Shown here one piece after another: positions 6,658 through 16,122 of a stretch of 55,578 bases of DNA (its first letter is position 1; every line of letters starts with the position of its first letter). The stretch spans positions 1 through 55,578 of the forward strand of contig JAEETL010000017.1 in the NCBI GenBank assembly GCA_016290325.1, in the 5' to 3' direction. Position numbers and translations under genes: made by a program. The notes under the pieces were generated by a model. The model saw only the letters and a list, made by a program, of their open reading frames with translations, searched no databases and had not been told where the DNA came from. The stretch comes from Muribaculaceae bacterium. GTDB taxonomy: Bacteria; Bacteroidota; Bacteroidia; Bacteroidales; Muribaculaceae.

Positions 6658-8484
6658 ATGAAGAGGTTATGTGTATTTTTTGCATTTATTTTACTTTTAG
6701 TATTGTCCATGCAGGGCGGGGTGGTCAGGCTGGCCATCCTGAGTGATATCCATGTGACACCGGGCAATGATAACGAGGGTAAACTGCGTGAGGCGGTGGA
6801 CGAAATCAATGCGATGGATGTTGACGCTGTGATGGTAACAGGCGACCTCACAAATGACGGCACCGACGAGCAACTCATTAATGTCAAGTCTGTTTTGGAC
6901 AACATCACCCATCCCCAGTATGTCATACCAGGTAATCACGAGGATACCTGGAGTCAAAGCGCCTGCAAGACCTTTAACGACCTGTGGGGCGACGACCGTT
7001 TTGTGTTCACTGTCGATAACCTGGTGATTATCGGCATGAATTGCGGCCCGTTCATGAAGATGGGTGACGGCCACATTAAGCAGGAAGACCTGTTGTGGCT
7101 CGACAGCACTCTTAACGTGATGGTTAAACCCGGCATGAAGGTATTAAGTGTGAACCATTATCCCATTCTCGACGACCTGGATAACTACCGTGCCTATGTC
7201 GATATCCTCAAGAAGTATCCTGTCATTACCCACCAGTGTGGACATTATCACCAATGGCGCCAGTATGAGACCGATGGCATCAACGGTGTGATGGTGCGCG
7301 CCCTGAGCATGCAAGGCAGTGGTTATGGATACACGTTAATGAATATCGACCTGGATCGCCAGTGGATATATGTATATAATAAGGTGATAGGTAAGAACCC
7401 CGAGGTGATGTTCTCCTATCGCATCAACCTCGACTATTATACGCCACAACTTGCCGAGGAGCACTACACGGTGCCCGATGGCTTTGTCGTTGAGCGTGTG
7501 GTGACCGACAATGCTTCCATTTTCACCCGCGTGGGTGTAGATAACAAGAACCTTTATTTCGGCAATTCGCTTGGCTATTGCAAGGCGGTAGACAAGAAAA
7601 CGGGAGCCCTTCGCTGGCAGTACAAGACCGATGCGATGCTGTTTTCACGTCCTGCCGTGAGTGACAAGTACATCGTGTTGCCCACCAGTGACAAGCGACT
7701 CGTCTGGCTCGACAAAAAGTCTGGCAAGCCCAAATGGCAATACGATTCCGATGGCCCTTACGTGGCCGATGGCATTGTGAAAGACGGCATCCTCTATCAA
7801 GGTGGCTATAAGACCTTCCAGGCATGGGATGTGAAGAAACACAGCATGTTATGGAATTTCGATGAAATAGATAACTACTGTCAGGCCGAGCCTGTAGTCG
7901 ATGGAGATGATGTCATCTTTGGGGCCTGGGATACTTATTTGAGGTCACTCAACGCCCGTACGGGAAAAATGAACTGGATATGGAATAACCGAAGGGCTAG
8001 CGTCCTTTATAGCCCAGGTAACGTGGTGCCAGTCGTTACTCCTGAACGAGTCGTTATCGTTGCCCCCGACCGCGTGACTACCGCCATTGACCGTCGCAAT
8101 GGTGAACAGATTTGGCGCGAGAAGAACAATATAAAGGTGCGCGAGAGTATGGGCCATAGCTCTGACTATAAGGTGGCTTACGCTAAAACCATGGACGGCG
8201 AACTCGTTGCTATGAGCACTGGAAATCAATACGAGGTGTTGTGGACCGTAGATTTGGGCTTTGGTTACGAGCATGCCCCCTGCATCGTCCTTGAGCACAA
8301 TGGCCACATCTACTGCGGTTCCCGTCGTGGCATGCTGGCCGTTGTCAATGCTGCCACCCACGAACTCGAGTTCACTTACCGCCTTGGTTCCAGCGAGGTA
8401 AACGGCTTTGAACTCGATCCCGCGACTGGCGACATCTATTGTTCCCTCATCGAAGGCACCATCTGGCGCATCACCAACCCCTAG
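6658..8484 (+). CDS. Secreted metallophosphoesterase fused to a PQQ-type beta-propeller
   Basis: A 608-residue exported protein. The signal peptide covers about residues 1-20 (hydrophobic FFAFILLLVL). The first 250 residues are a calcineurin-like phosphoesterase with all the metal motifs: D30-x-H32, GD63, GNH94E, H167 and GH196-x-H198. From about 270 to the end are repeats of the PQQ/quinoprotein type (for example KKTGALRWQYKT, KKSGKPKWQYDS, ARTGKMNWIWNN), predicted to form a beta-propeller without a known catalytic role. Such fusions are common in Bacteroidota and are thought to act on phosphoesters outside the cytoplasm; the substrate cannot be read from sequence. It is a single gene divergent from lolE and followed by a strong hairpin. 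Confidence 0.85.
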   Translation: MKRLCVFFAFILLLVLSMQGGVVRLAILSDIHVTPGNDNEGKLREAVDEINAMDVDAVMVTGDLTNDGTDEQLINVKSVLDNITHPQYVIPGNHEDTWSQSACKTFNDLWGDDRFVFTVDNLVIIGMNCGPFMKMGDGHIKQEDLLWLDSTLNVMVKPGMKVLSVNHYPILDDLDNYRAYVDILKKYPVITHQCGHYHQWRQYETDGINGVMVRALSMQGSGYGYTLMNIDLDRQWIYVYNKVIGKNPEVMFSYRINLDYYTPQLAEEHYTVPDGFVVERVVTDNASIFTRVGVDNKNLYFGNSLGYCKAVDKKTGALRWQYKTDAMLFSRPAVSDKYIVLPTSDKRLVWLDKKSGKPKWQYDSDGPYVADGIVKDGILYQGGYKTFQAWDVKKHSMLWNFDEIDNYCQAEPVVDGDDVIFGAWDTYLRSLNARTGKMNWIWNNRRASVLYSPGNVVPVVTPERVVIVAPDRVTTAIDRRNGEQIWREKNNIKVRESMGHSSDYKVAYAKTMDGELVAMSTGNQYEVLWTVDLGFGYEHAPCIVLEHNGHIYCGSRRGMLAVVNAATHELEFTYRLGSSEVNGFELDPATGDIYCSLIEGTIWRITNP

Positions 8485-8523
8485 ATAAAATCTCCTGCGA
8501 TTAACAGTAAAGTAGAGAATAAC

Positions 8524-8563
8524 AACCGGGACAGCATCAATGTTGTCCCGGTTAATTATTTGT
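8524..8563 (+). terminator. Terminator between convergent genes
   Basis: AACCGGGACA (8524-8533) pairs perfectly with TGTCCCGGTT (8544-8553) around a 10-nt loop, followed by AATTATTTG. It lies between the phosphoesterase gene and the convergent lptB. Confidence 0.75.
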
Positions 8564-8609
8564 ATTTGTTGTATTTATTGTTTTCTCTTTTTGCCGTTGT
8601 CGGGAGTGA

Positions 8610-9455
8610 TCAGTCGAAGTGCTTGCGGCGGAAGATGAAGTTGTGACCTAGGTACTTGTCGCGGACGGTGGGGTTCTCGGCCAATTCCTCGCTGGTGCCC
8701 TGGAACAGGATTTTACCCTCAAACAGCAGATAGGCCCTGTCGGTGATGCTCAACGTCTCGGGGGCGTTGTGGTCGGTGATGAGGATGCCGATGTTCTTGC
8801 TCTTGAGGCTATAGACGATGCTCTGGATGTCTTCAACGGCGATAGGGTCCACACCGGCAAACGGTTCGTCGAGCATGATGAATCGCGGGTTGATGGCCAG
8901 GCCGCGGGCAATCTCGGTGCGACGGCGCTCACCACCCGAGAGGCGGTTACCCAGGTTTTTGCGCACCTTCTGTAGGTGGAACTCGCTGATAAGTTGTTCC
9001 AAGCGGTCCTTTTGCTCGGCCGGGGTGAGCGTGGTCATCTCCAGCACGGTGCGGATATTGTCCTCGACACTCAAGGTGCGGAAGACCGACGCCTCCTGTG
9101 GCAGATAGCCGATGCCCAGTTGAGCGCGCTTATAGACGGGTAGGGTAGTGATATCCACATCATTGAGGAACACGCGCCCCTCATTGGGCGTGATAAGGCC
9201 CGTAGTCATGTAGAAAGTCGTGGTCTTGCCGGCACCATTGGGTCCCAGCAGTCCGACGATTTCGCCTTGATGCTGATTGATGGAAACGTGGTTAACGACC
9301 GTGCGCTGGCGGTATTTCTTCACAAGGTTGTCGGTGCTGAGCACGAGTGTACCTGCCTCACCCGAAGCGTTGAGGCGTGCGGCGGTTTGTTTGTCGCCGG
9401 GTTTTGCAGCTCCGCTCTGCTCGGCCTTGCCGTTGTTTTGCCAGGGCAGTTTCAT
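8610..9455 (-). CDS. lptB: LPS export ABC transporter ATPase LptB
   Basis: This 281-residue ATPase would drive LptB2FG extraction of lipopolysaccharide from the inner membrane. It shows Walker [11 protein letters not shown] (Lys77), the Q-loop in YLPQEAS, signature LSGGERRR, Walker B FIMLDEP and the switch His in TDHNAPE, and ends in the typical LptB tail. Compared with the usual length of about 240, the first 35 residues (polar, Ala/Gly/Asn-rich) are an extension. The ATG overlaps the stop of udk by 4 bases (ATGA), so the two genes are translationally coupled. Its partner gene lptD is about 9 kb away at 18879. Confidence 0.93.
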   Translation of the reverse strand: MKLPWQNNGKAEQSGAAKPGDKQTAARLNASGEAGTLVLSTDNLVKKYRQRTVVNHVSINQHQGEIVGLLGPNGAGKTTTFYMTTGLITPNEGRVFLNDVDITTLPVYKRAQLGIGYLPQEASVFRTLSVEDNIRTVLEMTTLTPAEQKDRLEQLISEFHLQKVRKNLGNRLSGGERRRTEIARGLAINPRFIMLDEPFAGVDPIAVEDIQSIVYSLKSKNIGILITDHNAPETLSITDRAYLLFEGKILFQGTSEELAENPTVRDKYLGHNFIFRRKHFD

Positions 9456-10075
9456 TTTTTCTTGCCAGTGGTAAGACGACCTTTGATGTAGTCAGTGATG
9501 AGGTTGATGGCAACCTCGTTGTTGCCACCCTCGGGGATGATGATGTTGGCAAATTTCTTAGTCGGCTCAATGTGCAGCTGGTGCATGGGCTTGAGCACGC
9601 GCTGGTAACGCTCGATAACAGCCTCAGCGGTACGGCCTCGCTCGATGCAGTCACGTGAGATAACGCGAATCAGGCGATCATCGCCATCGGCATCGACAAA
9701 CACTTTGATGTCCATCATCTTCCTCAATCGTGCATCCACCAGTGCCATAATACCCTCGATGATAACCACATCGTGAGGACCCATGGGAACGGTCTCCTCC
9801 TGGCGTGAGCAGGTCAGATAACTGTAGGTGGGCATCTCGATGGACTCGCCGCGCTTGAGCATCTTCACGTGCTCCAGCAGCAAGTTCCAGTCAAAGGCTG
9901 CCGGTTCGTCGAAGTTAATGTTTTGACGTTCTTCTACAGGCACGTGGCTCGAGTCTTTGTAATAGGAATCCTGAGAGATGACACCCACCTCGCCCTCGGG
10001 CAGGCGTTCCATGATTTTGCGTACTACTGTAGTTTTACCAGAGCCGGTGCCGCCGGCAATACCGATGATAATCAT
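9452..10075 (-). CDS. udk: Uridine kinase
   Basis: A 207-residue cytosolic kinase of pyrimidine salvage, phosphorylating uridine and cytidine to UMP and CMP. The P-loop GGTGSGKT is at 8-15, QDSYYKD follows at about 35, and [10 protein letters not shown] and the Arg-rich lid ([16 protein letters not shown]) are present as in bacterial Udk. Length is normal. It is first in a two-gene operon with lptB (4-nt overlap), a combination with no obvious shared pathway. A TACCTTTG element lies upstream at 10150-10143. Confidence 0.93.
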   Translation of the reverse strand: MIIIGIAGGTGSGKTTVVRKIMERLPEGEVGVISQDSYYKDSSHVPVEERQNINFDEPAAFDWNLLLEHVKMLKRGESIEMPTYSYLTCSRQEETVPMGPHDVVIIEGIMALVDARLRKMMDIKVFVDADGDDRLIRVISRDCIERGRTAEAVIERYQRVLKPMHQLHIEPTKKFANIIIPEGGNNEVAINLITDYIKGRLTTGKKK

Positions 10076-10142
10076 AATATTAACTTGATTTTATTAGTCC
10101 CACATTTCTTTTGAATTGCCGTGAAGGCATAATTCAACCAAG

Positions 10143-10150
10143 CAAAGGTA
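10143..10150 (-). promoter_or_regulatory. -7 element of udk-lptB
   Basis: Minus-strand TACCTTTG, about 65 nt before the udk ATG. Confidence 0.5.
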
Positions 10151-10263
10151 ATAATAAAGTGGCAAATGACTGCCTATTTTTAGTGAAACTTGAAAAAAAA
10201 CATGATTTTTCACGGATTTGGGCATTTAAGTATTGACGCCTCAATGGGTGCAAATGGGACACA

Positions 10264-11964
10264 TCACTGGAAAATGGCAGCCGAGAAAGGCTGTGCTGTA
10301 ACGTGATCCAGTTGCTTGCCGGTACTATAGTGGACCTTACCCGTCGTAAAGATTTCTTTTCCTGATATGCCTTGGGAGTCAAAGCTGGTATTTGCTTTTT
10401 TACCACTGGGATTAATGACGACAACTAGCCGCTGCCCATCTTTTTCGCGTTGATAGACCATTGGGTAGCGGGCTGGATCGCTCAGCATCTGCCATGAGCC
10501 GTCATTACCCAATGCGGGCAGCTGGTGGCGTAACTTAATGAGGGCACGTGTAAAATTGAGCAGTGAGTTCTTGTCATGCTCTTGTGCTTCAACGGTGAGT
10601 GTGCCTCCATCGGTGGCAAGAGGAAGGTACAGCATCCTGGGATCACAGGTCGAGTAGCCAGCGTTCCACCCTTCGGACCACTGCATCGGCGTGCGTGAGC
10701 CGGCTCTTGCTCTAGAACCTTCCTTGCTAGGTAGTCCCGGCTGGTATTTCATGCCGATTTCGTCACCATAATAAATACAAGGCACACCAGGCATGGTGAG
10801 ATGGAACATCATCTTTACCTTAAGTTGCTCGACGGTGTTGCGAGTGCCGTAATTGGGGCGGATAATGTCGTGATTGCCCGTGGGAATGGAGATATAGCCC
10901 AAATCGCGGGTTGCGGTATAGGCTTTAGTGAAATTGGTTATGAATGGAGTGGCGTCACCCATTCCACTGGCATCAAAGTAGCAGTAATCATACGGGCCAC
11001 AATCTGGCGCACCTTTTGGGAAGAACAGAGCGTCATATCCCCGCAATCCAAAGTGGATCATGAAGTCCACGTGAAATGCCGACTGTAAGGATTCTTCGGG
11101 ATTGCTCCACTCGGCAATGAGGATACATTCAGGATAATGCTTTTCTATCCATCGGCGCATCTGCTGCCACAATTTGATGTTTTCACTCTTGTCAGGGTCG
11201 TTCTTGATGAGCGATGATGCCATATCAACCCTGAAACCGTCAACACCCTTATCCATCCAAAATGCGATAATTTTACGCATCTCCTGCTTCACCAGTTTTG
11301 GGCCTGGGGCATCTATAGGCTGTTGCATGGGATCTGATGGGTCGGGATTGACATAGCCATAATTGAGCGCAGGCTGGAACTCAAAATAGTTCTTGCGATA
11401 GTATTTCGCTCTTGGGGCATTAGCCAGACCATAACTGCCCCATGTGGCGATGGCTGGGTCGTGTGTGCGGTGACGACGCTCCAGTGTGACAAGTTCAGCC
11501 TCGGGTATGGTATCAGTCCACATATAATAATCCGAGTAGCGGTTGGCTTCTTTTTTCCCTGAAGCCTTGAACCACGGATGCTGGTCGCTCGTGTGTCCGG
11601 CTACAAGGTCCATACACACGCGAAGTCCCCTTATGTGAGCCTCTCTGATGAGTCGTGTCATGTCATCATTACTGCCAAAGCGTGGATCGATGCTGTAAAA
11701 ATCGGTCACGTCATATCCGCCATCTTGCCATGCCGAGGCAAACATCGGACAGAACCAGATGGTGTTGACACCCAAGCGCTGCACATAGTCTAGACGCGAG
11801 ATAATACCCTCGATATCCCCGATACCGTCATCGTCGCTATCCATGAAAGAAGATGGATATATCTGATAAATAACTGCTTCTGATAGCCATTCGGGCCCTT
11901 TATTCTGTGCCATAGCTGCGAGAGTGGCAATCAAGGCAGTTATGAGCAATAGTGAATGTTTCAT
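10264..11964 (-). CDS. Secreted GH13 alpha-glucosidase/amylase-type enzyme
   Basis: A 566-residue glycoside hydrolase of family 13. The signal peptide MKHSLLLITALIATLAAMAQ indicates export. Catalytic residues are visible: nucleophile D247 in GFRVDMA, acid/base E285 in LIAEW and transition-state D366 in PTGNHD. The calcium/substrate loop DSDDDGIGDIEGI near 42 is typical of the oligo-1,6-glucosidase, trehalulose and amylosucrase side of the family. It ends in a small beta domain from about 480. It probably cleaves maltodextrin or isomalto-oligosaccharides in the periplasm; the exact linkage cannot be told. It is divergent from dnaK and close to the glycogen genes. Confidence 0.85.
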   Translation of the reverse strand: MKHSLLLITALIATLAAMAQNKGPEWLSEAVIYQIYPSSFMDSDDDGIGDIEGIISRLDYVQRLGVNTIWFCPMFASAWQDGGYDVTDFYSIDPRFGSNDDMTRLIREAHIRGLRVCMDLVAGHTSDQHPWFKASGKKEANRYSDYYMWTDTIPEAELVTLERRHRTHDPAIATWGSYGLANAPRAKYYRKNYFEFQPALNYGYVNPDPSDPMQQPIDAPGPKLVKQEMRKIIAFWMDKGVDGFRVDMASSLIKNDPDKSENIKLWQQMRRWIEKHYPECILIAEWSNPEESLQSAFHVDFMIHFGLRGYDALFFPKGAPDCGPYDYCYFDASGMGDATPFITNFTKAYTATRDLGYISIPTGNHDIIRPNYGTRNTVEQLKVKMMFHLTMPGVPCIYYGDEIGMKYQPGLPSKEGSRARAGSRTPMQWSEGWNAGYSTCDPRMLYLPLATDGGTLTVEAQEHDKNSLLNFTRALIKLRHQLPALGNDGSWQMLSDPARYPMVYQREKDGQRLVVVINPSGKKANTSFDSQGISGKEIFTTGKVHYSTGKQLDHVTAQPFSAAIFQ

Positions 11965-11987
11965 GTCAATGGATGGTTGATTTTTTG

Positions 11988-11995
11988 CAAAGATA
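11988..11995 (-). promoter_or_regulatory. -7 element of the GH13 gene
   Basis: Minus-strand TATCTTTG, 23 nt before the ATG at 11964. Confidence 0.6.
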
Positions 11996-12029
11996 ATACA
12001 TTTATAATAATAACTGCCACATTTGTGTC

Positions 12030-12055
12030 TGTCACTTTGACTGACAATGTGTCAG
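12030..12055. promoter_or_regulatory. CTGACA palindrome cluster upstream of dnaK
   Basis: CTGACA (12041-12046) and TGTCAG (12050-12055) form a perfect 6-bp palindrome with a 3-nt spacer. A second half-site TGTCA (12030-12034) makes an overlapping TGTCA-N7-TGACA inverted repeat. The cluster ends 11 bp before a sigma-54-like promoter. A role as activator or repressor site is an inference. Confidence 0.55.
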
Positions 12056-12065
12056 CCATCATATT

Positions 12066-12082
12066 TTGGCACATGCTTTGCA
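12066..12082 (+). promoter_or_regulatory. Putative sigma-54 promoter of dnaK
   Basis: TTGGCAC (12066-12072), 5 nt, then TTGCA (12078-12082) matches the RpoN consensus TGGCAC-N5-TTGCW, with the GG and GC dinucleotides 12 nt apart as required. Transcription would begin near 12093, giving a leader of about 94 nt. No TAnnTTTG element is seen in the dnaK upstream region and there is no CIRCE element. Confidence 0.6.
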
Positions 12083-12186
12083 TATATGGATGAGGTAACA
12101 GGTGTTATACTCACATGGCACCGTGCCATTATTAAAATGATTATTAACAACAACTAAAAATAAAACAAAGAAAGAGAGATTAAATT

Positions 12187-14112
12187 ATGGGAAAGATTAT
12201 TGGTATAGATTTAGGAACAACTAACTCGTGTGTATCGGTTCTGGAAGGTTCCAAGCCTGTTGTTATCCCCAACAGCGAGGGTAGAAACACCACCCCGTCG
12301 GTGGTAGCCTTTAAGGATGGTGGCGAGCGCATCGTGGGTGATCCCGCAAAGCGTCAAGCCATTATGAACCCCACGGGTACTGTCTTCTCCATCAAGCGTT
12401 TCATGGGTGAGACCTATGATCACGTCTTGAATGATGTGAACCGTATGCCATACAAGGTAATCAACAATGGTAGCAACCAGCCCCGCGTTGAGATTGACGG
12501 ACGCCAATACACCCCGCAGGAGATTTCGGCCATGATTCTTCAAAAGATGAAGAAGACTGCCGAGGATTACTTAGGCACAACCGTTGACGAGGCTGTCATC
12601 ACCGTGCCTGCCTACTTCAACGATTCACAGCGTAAGGCCACCAAGGAGGCTGGTGAAATCGCCGGCTTGAAGGTACAGCGTATCGTGAACGAGCCTACTG
12701 CCGCTGCATTGGCTTATGGCCTGGATAAGGACAATAGCGACAAGCGCATTGCCGTGTTTGACCTGGGTGGTGGTACGTTTGATATCTCCATTCTGGAATT
12801 GGGTGACGGCGTGTTTGAGGTAAAGGCCACCAATGGTGATACCCACCTGGGAGGTGACGACTTTGACCAGCGCATCATCACTTGGCTTGCCGACGAGTTC
12901 CAGCAGGAGAACAATATGGACCTTCGCAAGGATCCTATGGCACTCCAGCGTCTGAAAGAGGCTGCCGAGAAGGCTAAGATTGAGCTTTCAAGCTCAACTA
13001 GCACCGAGATCAATCTGCCTTACATCACCCAGCTTGTCGGTATGCCCAAGCACCTGGTAAAGACCTTGTCACGTGCCAAGTTTGAACAACTGTGCGATGA
13101 CCTGATTCAGAGCACCATCGAGCCCTGCCGCAAGGCACTTGCCGATGCCGGTTTGAACACCAGCGACATCAACGAGGTGATCCTCGTGGGCGGCTCGACC
13201 CGTATTCCCGCCGTTCAGCAGATTGTTGAGAAATTCTTCGGCAAGGCTCCGTCTAAGGGTGTTAACCCCGACGAGGTAGTAGCTGTGGGTGCCGCCATCC
13301 AGGGTGGTGTGCTCACGGGCGATGTTAAAGACGTGCTCTTGCTGGATGTTGTGCCCCTGAGTGTGGGTATCGAGACATTAGGTGGCGTGATGACCAAGCT
13401 CATCGAGGCCAACACTACCATTCCGGCCCGCCGCAGTCAGGTCTTCTCGACCGCTGCCGACAACCAGCCCGAGGTTGAAATCCATGTGCTCCAGGGTGAG
13501 CGCCCCATGGCTAAGGACTGCAAGACGCTGGGTCGCTTCCACCTTGATGGCATCGCTCCCGCTCCCCGTGGCATTCCTCAGATCGAGGTAACCTTTGAGG
13601 TCGATGCCAACGGTATCATGAACGTGAGCGCCAAGGACAAGGCTACCGGCAAGGAGCAGAGCATCCGTATCGAGGCATCGAGCGGTTTGAGTGATGCCGA
13701 AATCCAACGCATGAAGGACGAGGCAACCGCTAACGCCGCTGCCGATGCCGCCGAGAAGGAGCGTATCGATAAGATCAACGGCGCTGATGCTCTCATCTTC
13801 CAAACCGAGAAGGTGCTTAAGGACAGTGGTGATAAGCTCCCCGCCGACATCAAGAGCCAAATTGAGGGTGCCCTGGGCAAGCTGAAAGACGCTCACAAGA
13901 GTCAGGACCTTGCTGCTATCGACACCGCAACTGCCGAACTGAACTCACTCTTCGAGAAGATGTATCAGCAAGCCGGTGGCACACAAGGACAGCCTGGTGC
14001 AGGTTTCGACCCCAATAACATGGGGGGCTTCCAGGGTGGTCCCCAGCAGGGTGGCAACCAGAGTCAAGGCGGTGACAACGTCGAGGATACCACTTTCGAG
14101 GAAGTGAAGTAA
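12187..14112 (+). CDS. dnaK: Chaperone DnaK (Hsp70)
   Basis: A 641-residue Hsp70 starting [20 protein letters not shown]. The ATPase domain (1 to about 385) has the phosphate loops GIDLGTTNS and [10 protein letters not shown] and the adenosine motif [10 protein letters not shown]. The interdomain linker [11 protein letters not shown] follows, then the substrate-binding beta domain and helical lid. A Gly/Gln-rich tail ends in EEVK, which supports cytosolic DnaK. Length is normal. It stands alone: grpE and dnaJ are not adjacent. The upstream region carries a sigma-54-like promoter and palindromes instead of the usual promoter, and a strong terminator follows. Confidence 0.98.
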   Translation: MGKIIGIDLGTTNSCVSVLEGSKPVVIPNSEGRNTTPSVVAFKDGGERIVGDPAKRQAIMNPTGTVFSIKRFMGETYDHVLNDVNRMPYKVINNGSNQPRVEIDGRQYTPQEISAMILQKMKKTAEDYLGTTVDEAVITVPAYFNDSQRKATKEAGEIAGLKVQRIVNEPTAAALAYGLDKDNSDKRIAVFDLGGGTFDISILELGDGVFEVKATNGDTHLGGDDFDQRIITWLADEFQQENNMDLRKDPMALQRLKEAAEKAKIELSSSTSTEINLPYITQLVGMPKHLVKTLSRAKFEQLCDDLIQSTIEPCRKALADAGLNTSDINEVILVGGSTRIPAVQQIVEKFFGKAPSKGVNPDEVVAVGAAIQGGVLTGDVKDVLLLDVVPLSVGIETLGGVMTKLIEANTTIPARRSQVFSTAADNQPEVEIHVLQGERPMAKDCKTLGRFHLDGIAPAPRGIPQIEVTFEVDANGIMNVSAKDKATGKEQSIRIEASSGLSDAEIQRMKDEATANAAADAAEKERIDKINGADALIFQTEKVLKDSGDKLPADIKSQIEGALGKLKDAHKSQDLAAIDTATAELNSLFEKMYQQAGGTQGQPGAGFDPNNMGGFQGGPQQGGNQSQGGDNVEDTTFEEVK

Positions 14113-14145
14113 AAAATAGATAAGAATCATCAAGTGTATATGTTG

Positions 14146-14180
14146 TGGCGTGATACTCAGTTGTATCACGCCATTTTTTT
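14146..14180 (+). terminator. dnaK terminator
   Basis: TGGCGTGATAC (14146-14156) pairs perfectly with GTATCACGCCA (14163-14173), 6-nt loop, followed by TTTTTTT. The rest of the 323-nt gap to 14435 is AT-rich; apart from the -7 element at 14396 I see nothing in it. Confidence 0.92.
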
Positions 14181-14395
14181 GTCCATCAGGGGATCTTGTG
14201 ATGAAAAATGGTTGAGAAAACGATTGCGTTATTTGCAATATGCTGTTTTATAGCTAAATAATACCACAAAAGCAAATTTTTGAAAACTCTCCCTATTTTA
14301 TTTAAGATGTTGAAAAACAATATATTGCCAATATGCTCATTCTACTTTATTTCAAATGTTCAATAGAAAAATAGCAGAAATTGAGGATTTTTTTG

Positions 14396-14403
14396 TACCT
14401 TTG
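14396..14403 (+). promoter_or_regulatory. -7 element of the glycogen operon
   Basis: TACCTTTG, 32 nt before the ATG at 14436. No correctly spaced TTG is visible. Confidence 0.55.
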
Positions 14404-14435
14404 TGGCCTGTTTTTCAGACTTTAAACAAAAATAG

Positions 14436-16100
14436 ATGATAGACTTACTGTTTGAAACTAGTTGGGAGGTCTGCAACAAGGTGGGTGGCATTTATGCGGT
14501 ATTATCCACCAAGGCTAAGACCCTCCAAAAAAGATATAAAGACAATCTTATCTTCATTGGCCCTGATTTATGGTCGGCCGAGAATGCGTCTCCTTCATTT
14601 GTCGAGGTAAAGACCCCGCTTGCCGCATGGCAACGCCAGGCATCACTTCCTAGTGATGTGAAGGTGAGGGTAGGGCGATGGGATGTTCCCGGTAAACCAC
14701 TTGCCGTGTTGGTGAAGTTTGATGCCCTTTATCCCTACAAAAACGAGCTCTATGCCGAGATGTGGAACCGCTATGGAGTGGATTCCCTGCATGCTTATGG
14801 CGATTATGACGAGTCGTGCATGTTTGCCTATGCCGCTGCCTTGATCATCGAGAGTATCGTGGCATGGAAAAACAATCCTGAGCTTAAAGTCGTGGCTCAT
14901 TTTGACGAGTGGACCACTGGCATGGGCTTGCTGCACGTCAAGGCACACATGCCTCAAGTGGCAACGGTCTTTACAACCCATGCCACGAGCATCGGCCGTA
15001 GCATCTGCGGTAACGGCAAGCCGCTTTATGATTACATGCCTGGCTACTTTGGCGACCAGATGGCAGTCGAACTCAACATGCAGTCCAAGCATTCGCTTGA
15101 GAAAGCTGCTGCTCATGCTGCTGATGCCTTCACCACTGTGAGCGAGGTAACAGCCCGCGAGTGTGAGCAACTGCTGGAACGTCGCCCCCTGGTAACGCCC
15201 AATGCCTTTGAGCAGAACTATGTTCCCAAAGGAGCCAAATTCACCAATACTCGTGCTGCGGCTCGCAAGCGCATGCTGAAGGTGGCAACCGCCCTTACAG
15301 GGCAGCGTTTCCCTGAGGACACAATGATTGTAGCCACAGCGGGCCGCCTGGAGATGCGCAACAAGGGCATTGATGTCTATCTTGATGCACTATCCTCGTT
15401 GCGTGACGCTCTGGACCGCGTGACCAGTCTGCAGCGTAAGGTGCTGGCGCTCGTCCTCGTGCCTGCCTGGATGAAGTCTCCCCGCACCGACATAGTGGAT
15501 AATATGGCGTCCCGCAAACCTCATCGTTTGTTTGACCCGGTGATTACCCACAACCTGTTTAACCCTTACAATGACCCAATCTATAATAGAATTAACGCCC
15601 TGTCGTTCCGCAACGAGCCTCAGGACAAGGTTATGGTCATTGACGTGCCTTGTTACCTCAATGGCAATGACGGCATCATGGACATGACCTATTATGACCT
15701 GCTGGCAGGCCTTGACGCAGCGGTATTCCCTTCCTATTATGAGCCTTGGGGTTACACACCGCTTGAGAGTGCCGCCTTCGGTCTGCCCACCATCACGACC
15801 GACCTCGCAGGCTTTGGTCAGTGGGTGCTGGACAACTTTGGCGACGATAGCGACTTGAGTGGTGTGAAGGTGGTTCACCGCACCGACAGCAACTATGCCG
15901 ACACTGTACAAACTGTCGTCTCGGGCCTCATCAACCTGTATGTGATGGAACCCAAGATGATGCAGAGTGTGAGGAAAGGTTCCCGTGCAACCAGCAAGAT
16001 GGCCTCATGGGACAATTTCATCGAGTATTATGATAAGGCTTACAGCCAGGCTATCGACATGGCTGAAAAACGTAAGAATCTCATTAATCAAGAACAATAA
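14436..16100 (+). CDS. Glycogen synthase, GT3-like
   Basis: A 554-residue cytosolic glycosyltransferase that extends alpha-1,4-glucan from a nucleotide-glucose. The N-terminus LLFETSWEVCNKVGGIYAVL is the donor-site block of glycogen synthases, in the form found in eukaryote-type (GT3) enzymes. HFDEWTTGMGLL, TTHATSIGRSI and the C-terminal YYEPWGYTPLESAAFGLPTI block (with the E-x7-E motif) complete the GT-B fold. The bacterial GlgA signature KTGGLADV is absent, so this is the GT3-like Bacteroidota version. It lies 22 nt before the phosphorylase gene and is presumably co-transcribed with it. Confidence 0.88.
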   Translation: MIDLLFETSWEVCNKVGGIYAVLSTKAKTLQKRYKDNLIFIGPDLWSAENASPSFVEVKTPLAAWQRQASLPSDVKVRVGRWDVPGKPLAVLVKFDALYPYKNELYAEMWNRYGVDSLHAYGDYDESCMFAYAAALIIESIVAWKNNPELKVVAHFDEWTTGMGLLHVKAHMPQVATVFTTHATSIGRSICGNGKPLYDYMPGYFGDQMAVELNMQSKHSLEKAAAHAADAFTTVSEVTARECEQLLERRPLVTPNAFEQNYVPKGAKFTNTRAAARKRMLKVATALTGQRFPEDTMIVATAGRLEMRNKGIDVYLDALSSLRDALDRVTSLQRKVLALVLVPAWMKSPRTDIVDNMASRKPHRLFDPVITHNLFNPYNDPIYNRINALSFRNEPQDKVMVIDVPCYLNGNDGIMDMTYYDLLAGLDAAVFPSYYEPWGYTPLESAAFGLPTITTDLAGFGQWVLDNFGDDSDLSGVKVVHRTDSNYADTVQTVVSGLINLYVMEPKMMQSVRKGSRATSKMASWDNFIEYYDKAYSQAIDMAEKRKNLINQEQ

Positions 16101-16122
16101 GAATCAATAGAATAACAATATT

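Noticed and set aside
12000..12186. CIRCE/HrcA operator before dnaK
   Set aside because: The TTAGCACTC-N9-GAGTGCTAA element is absent; the palindromes present are of a different type.
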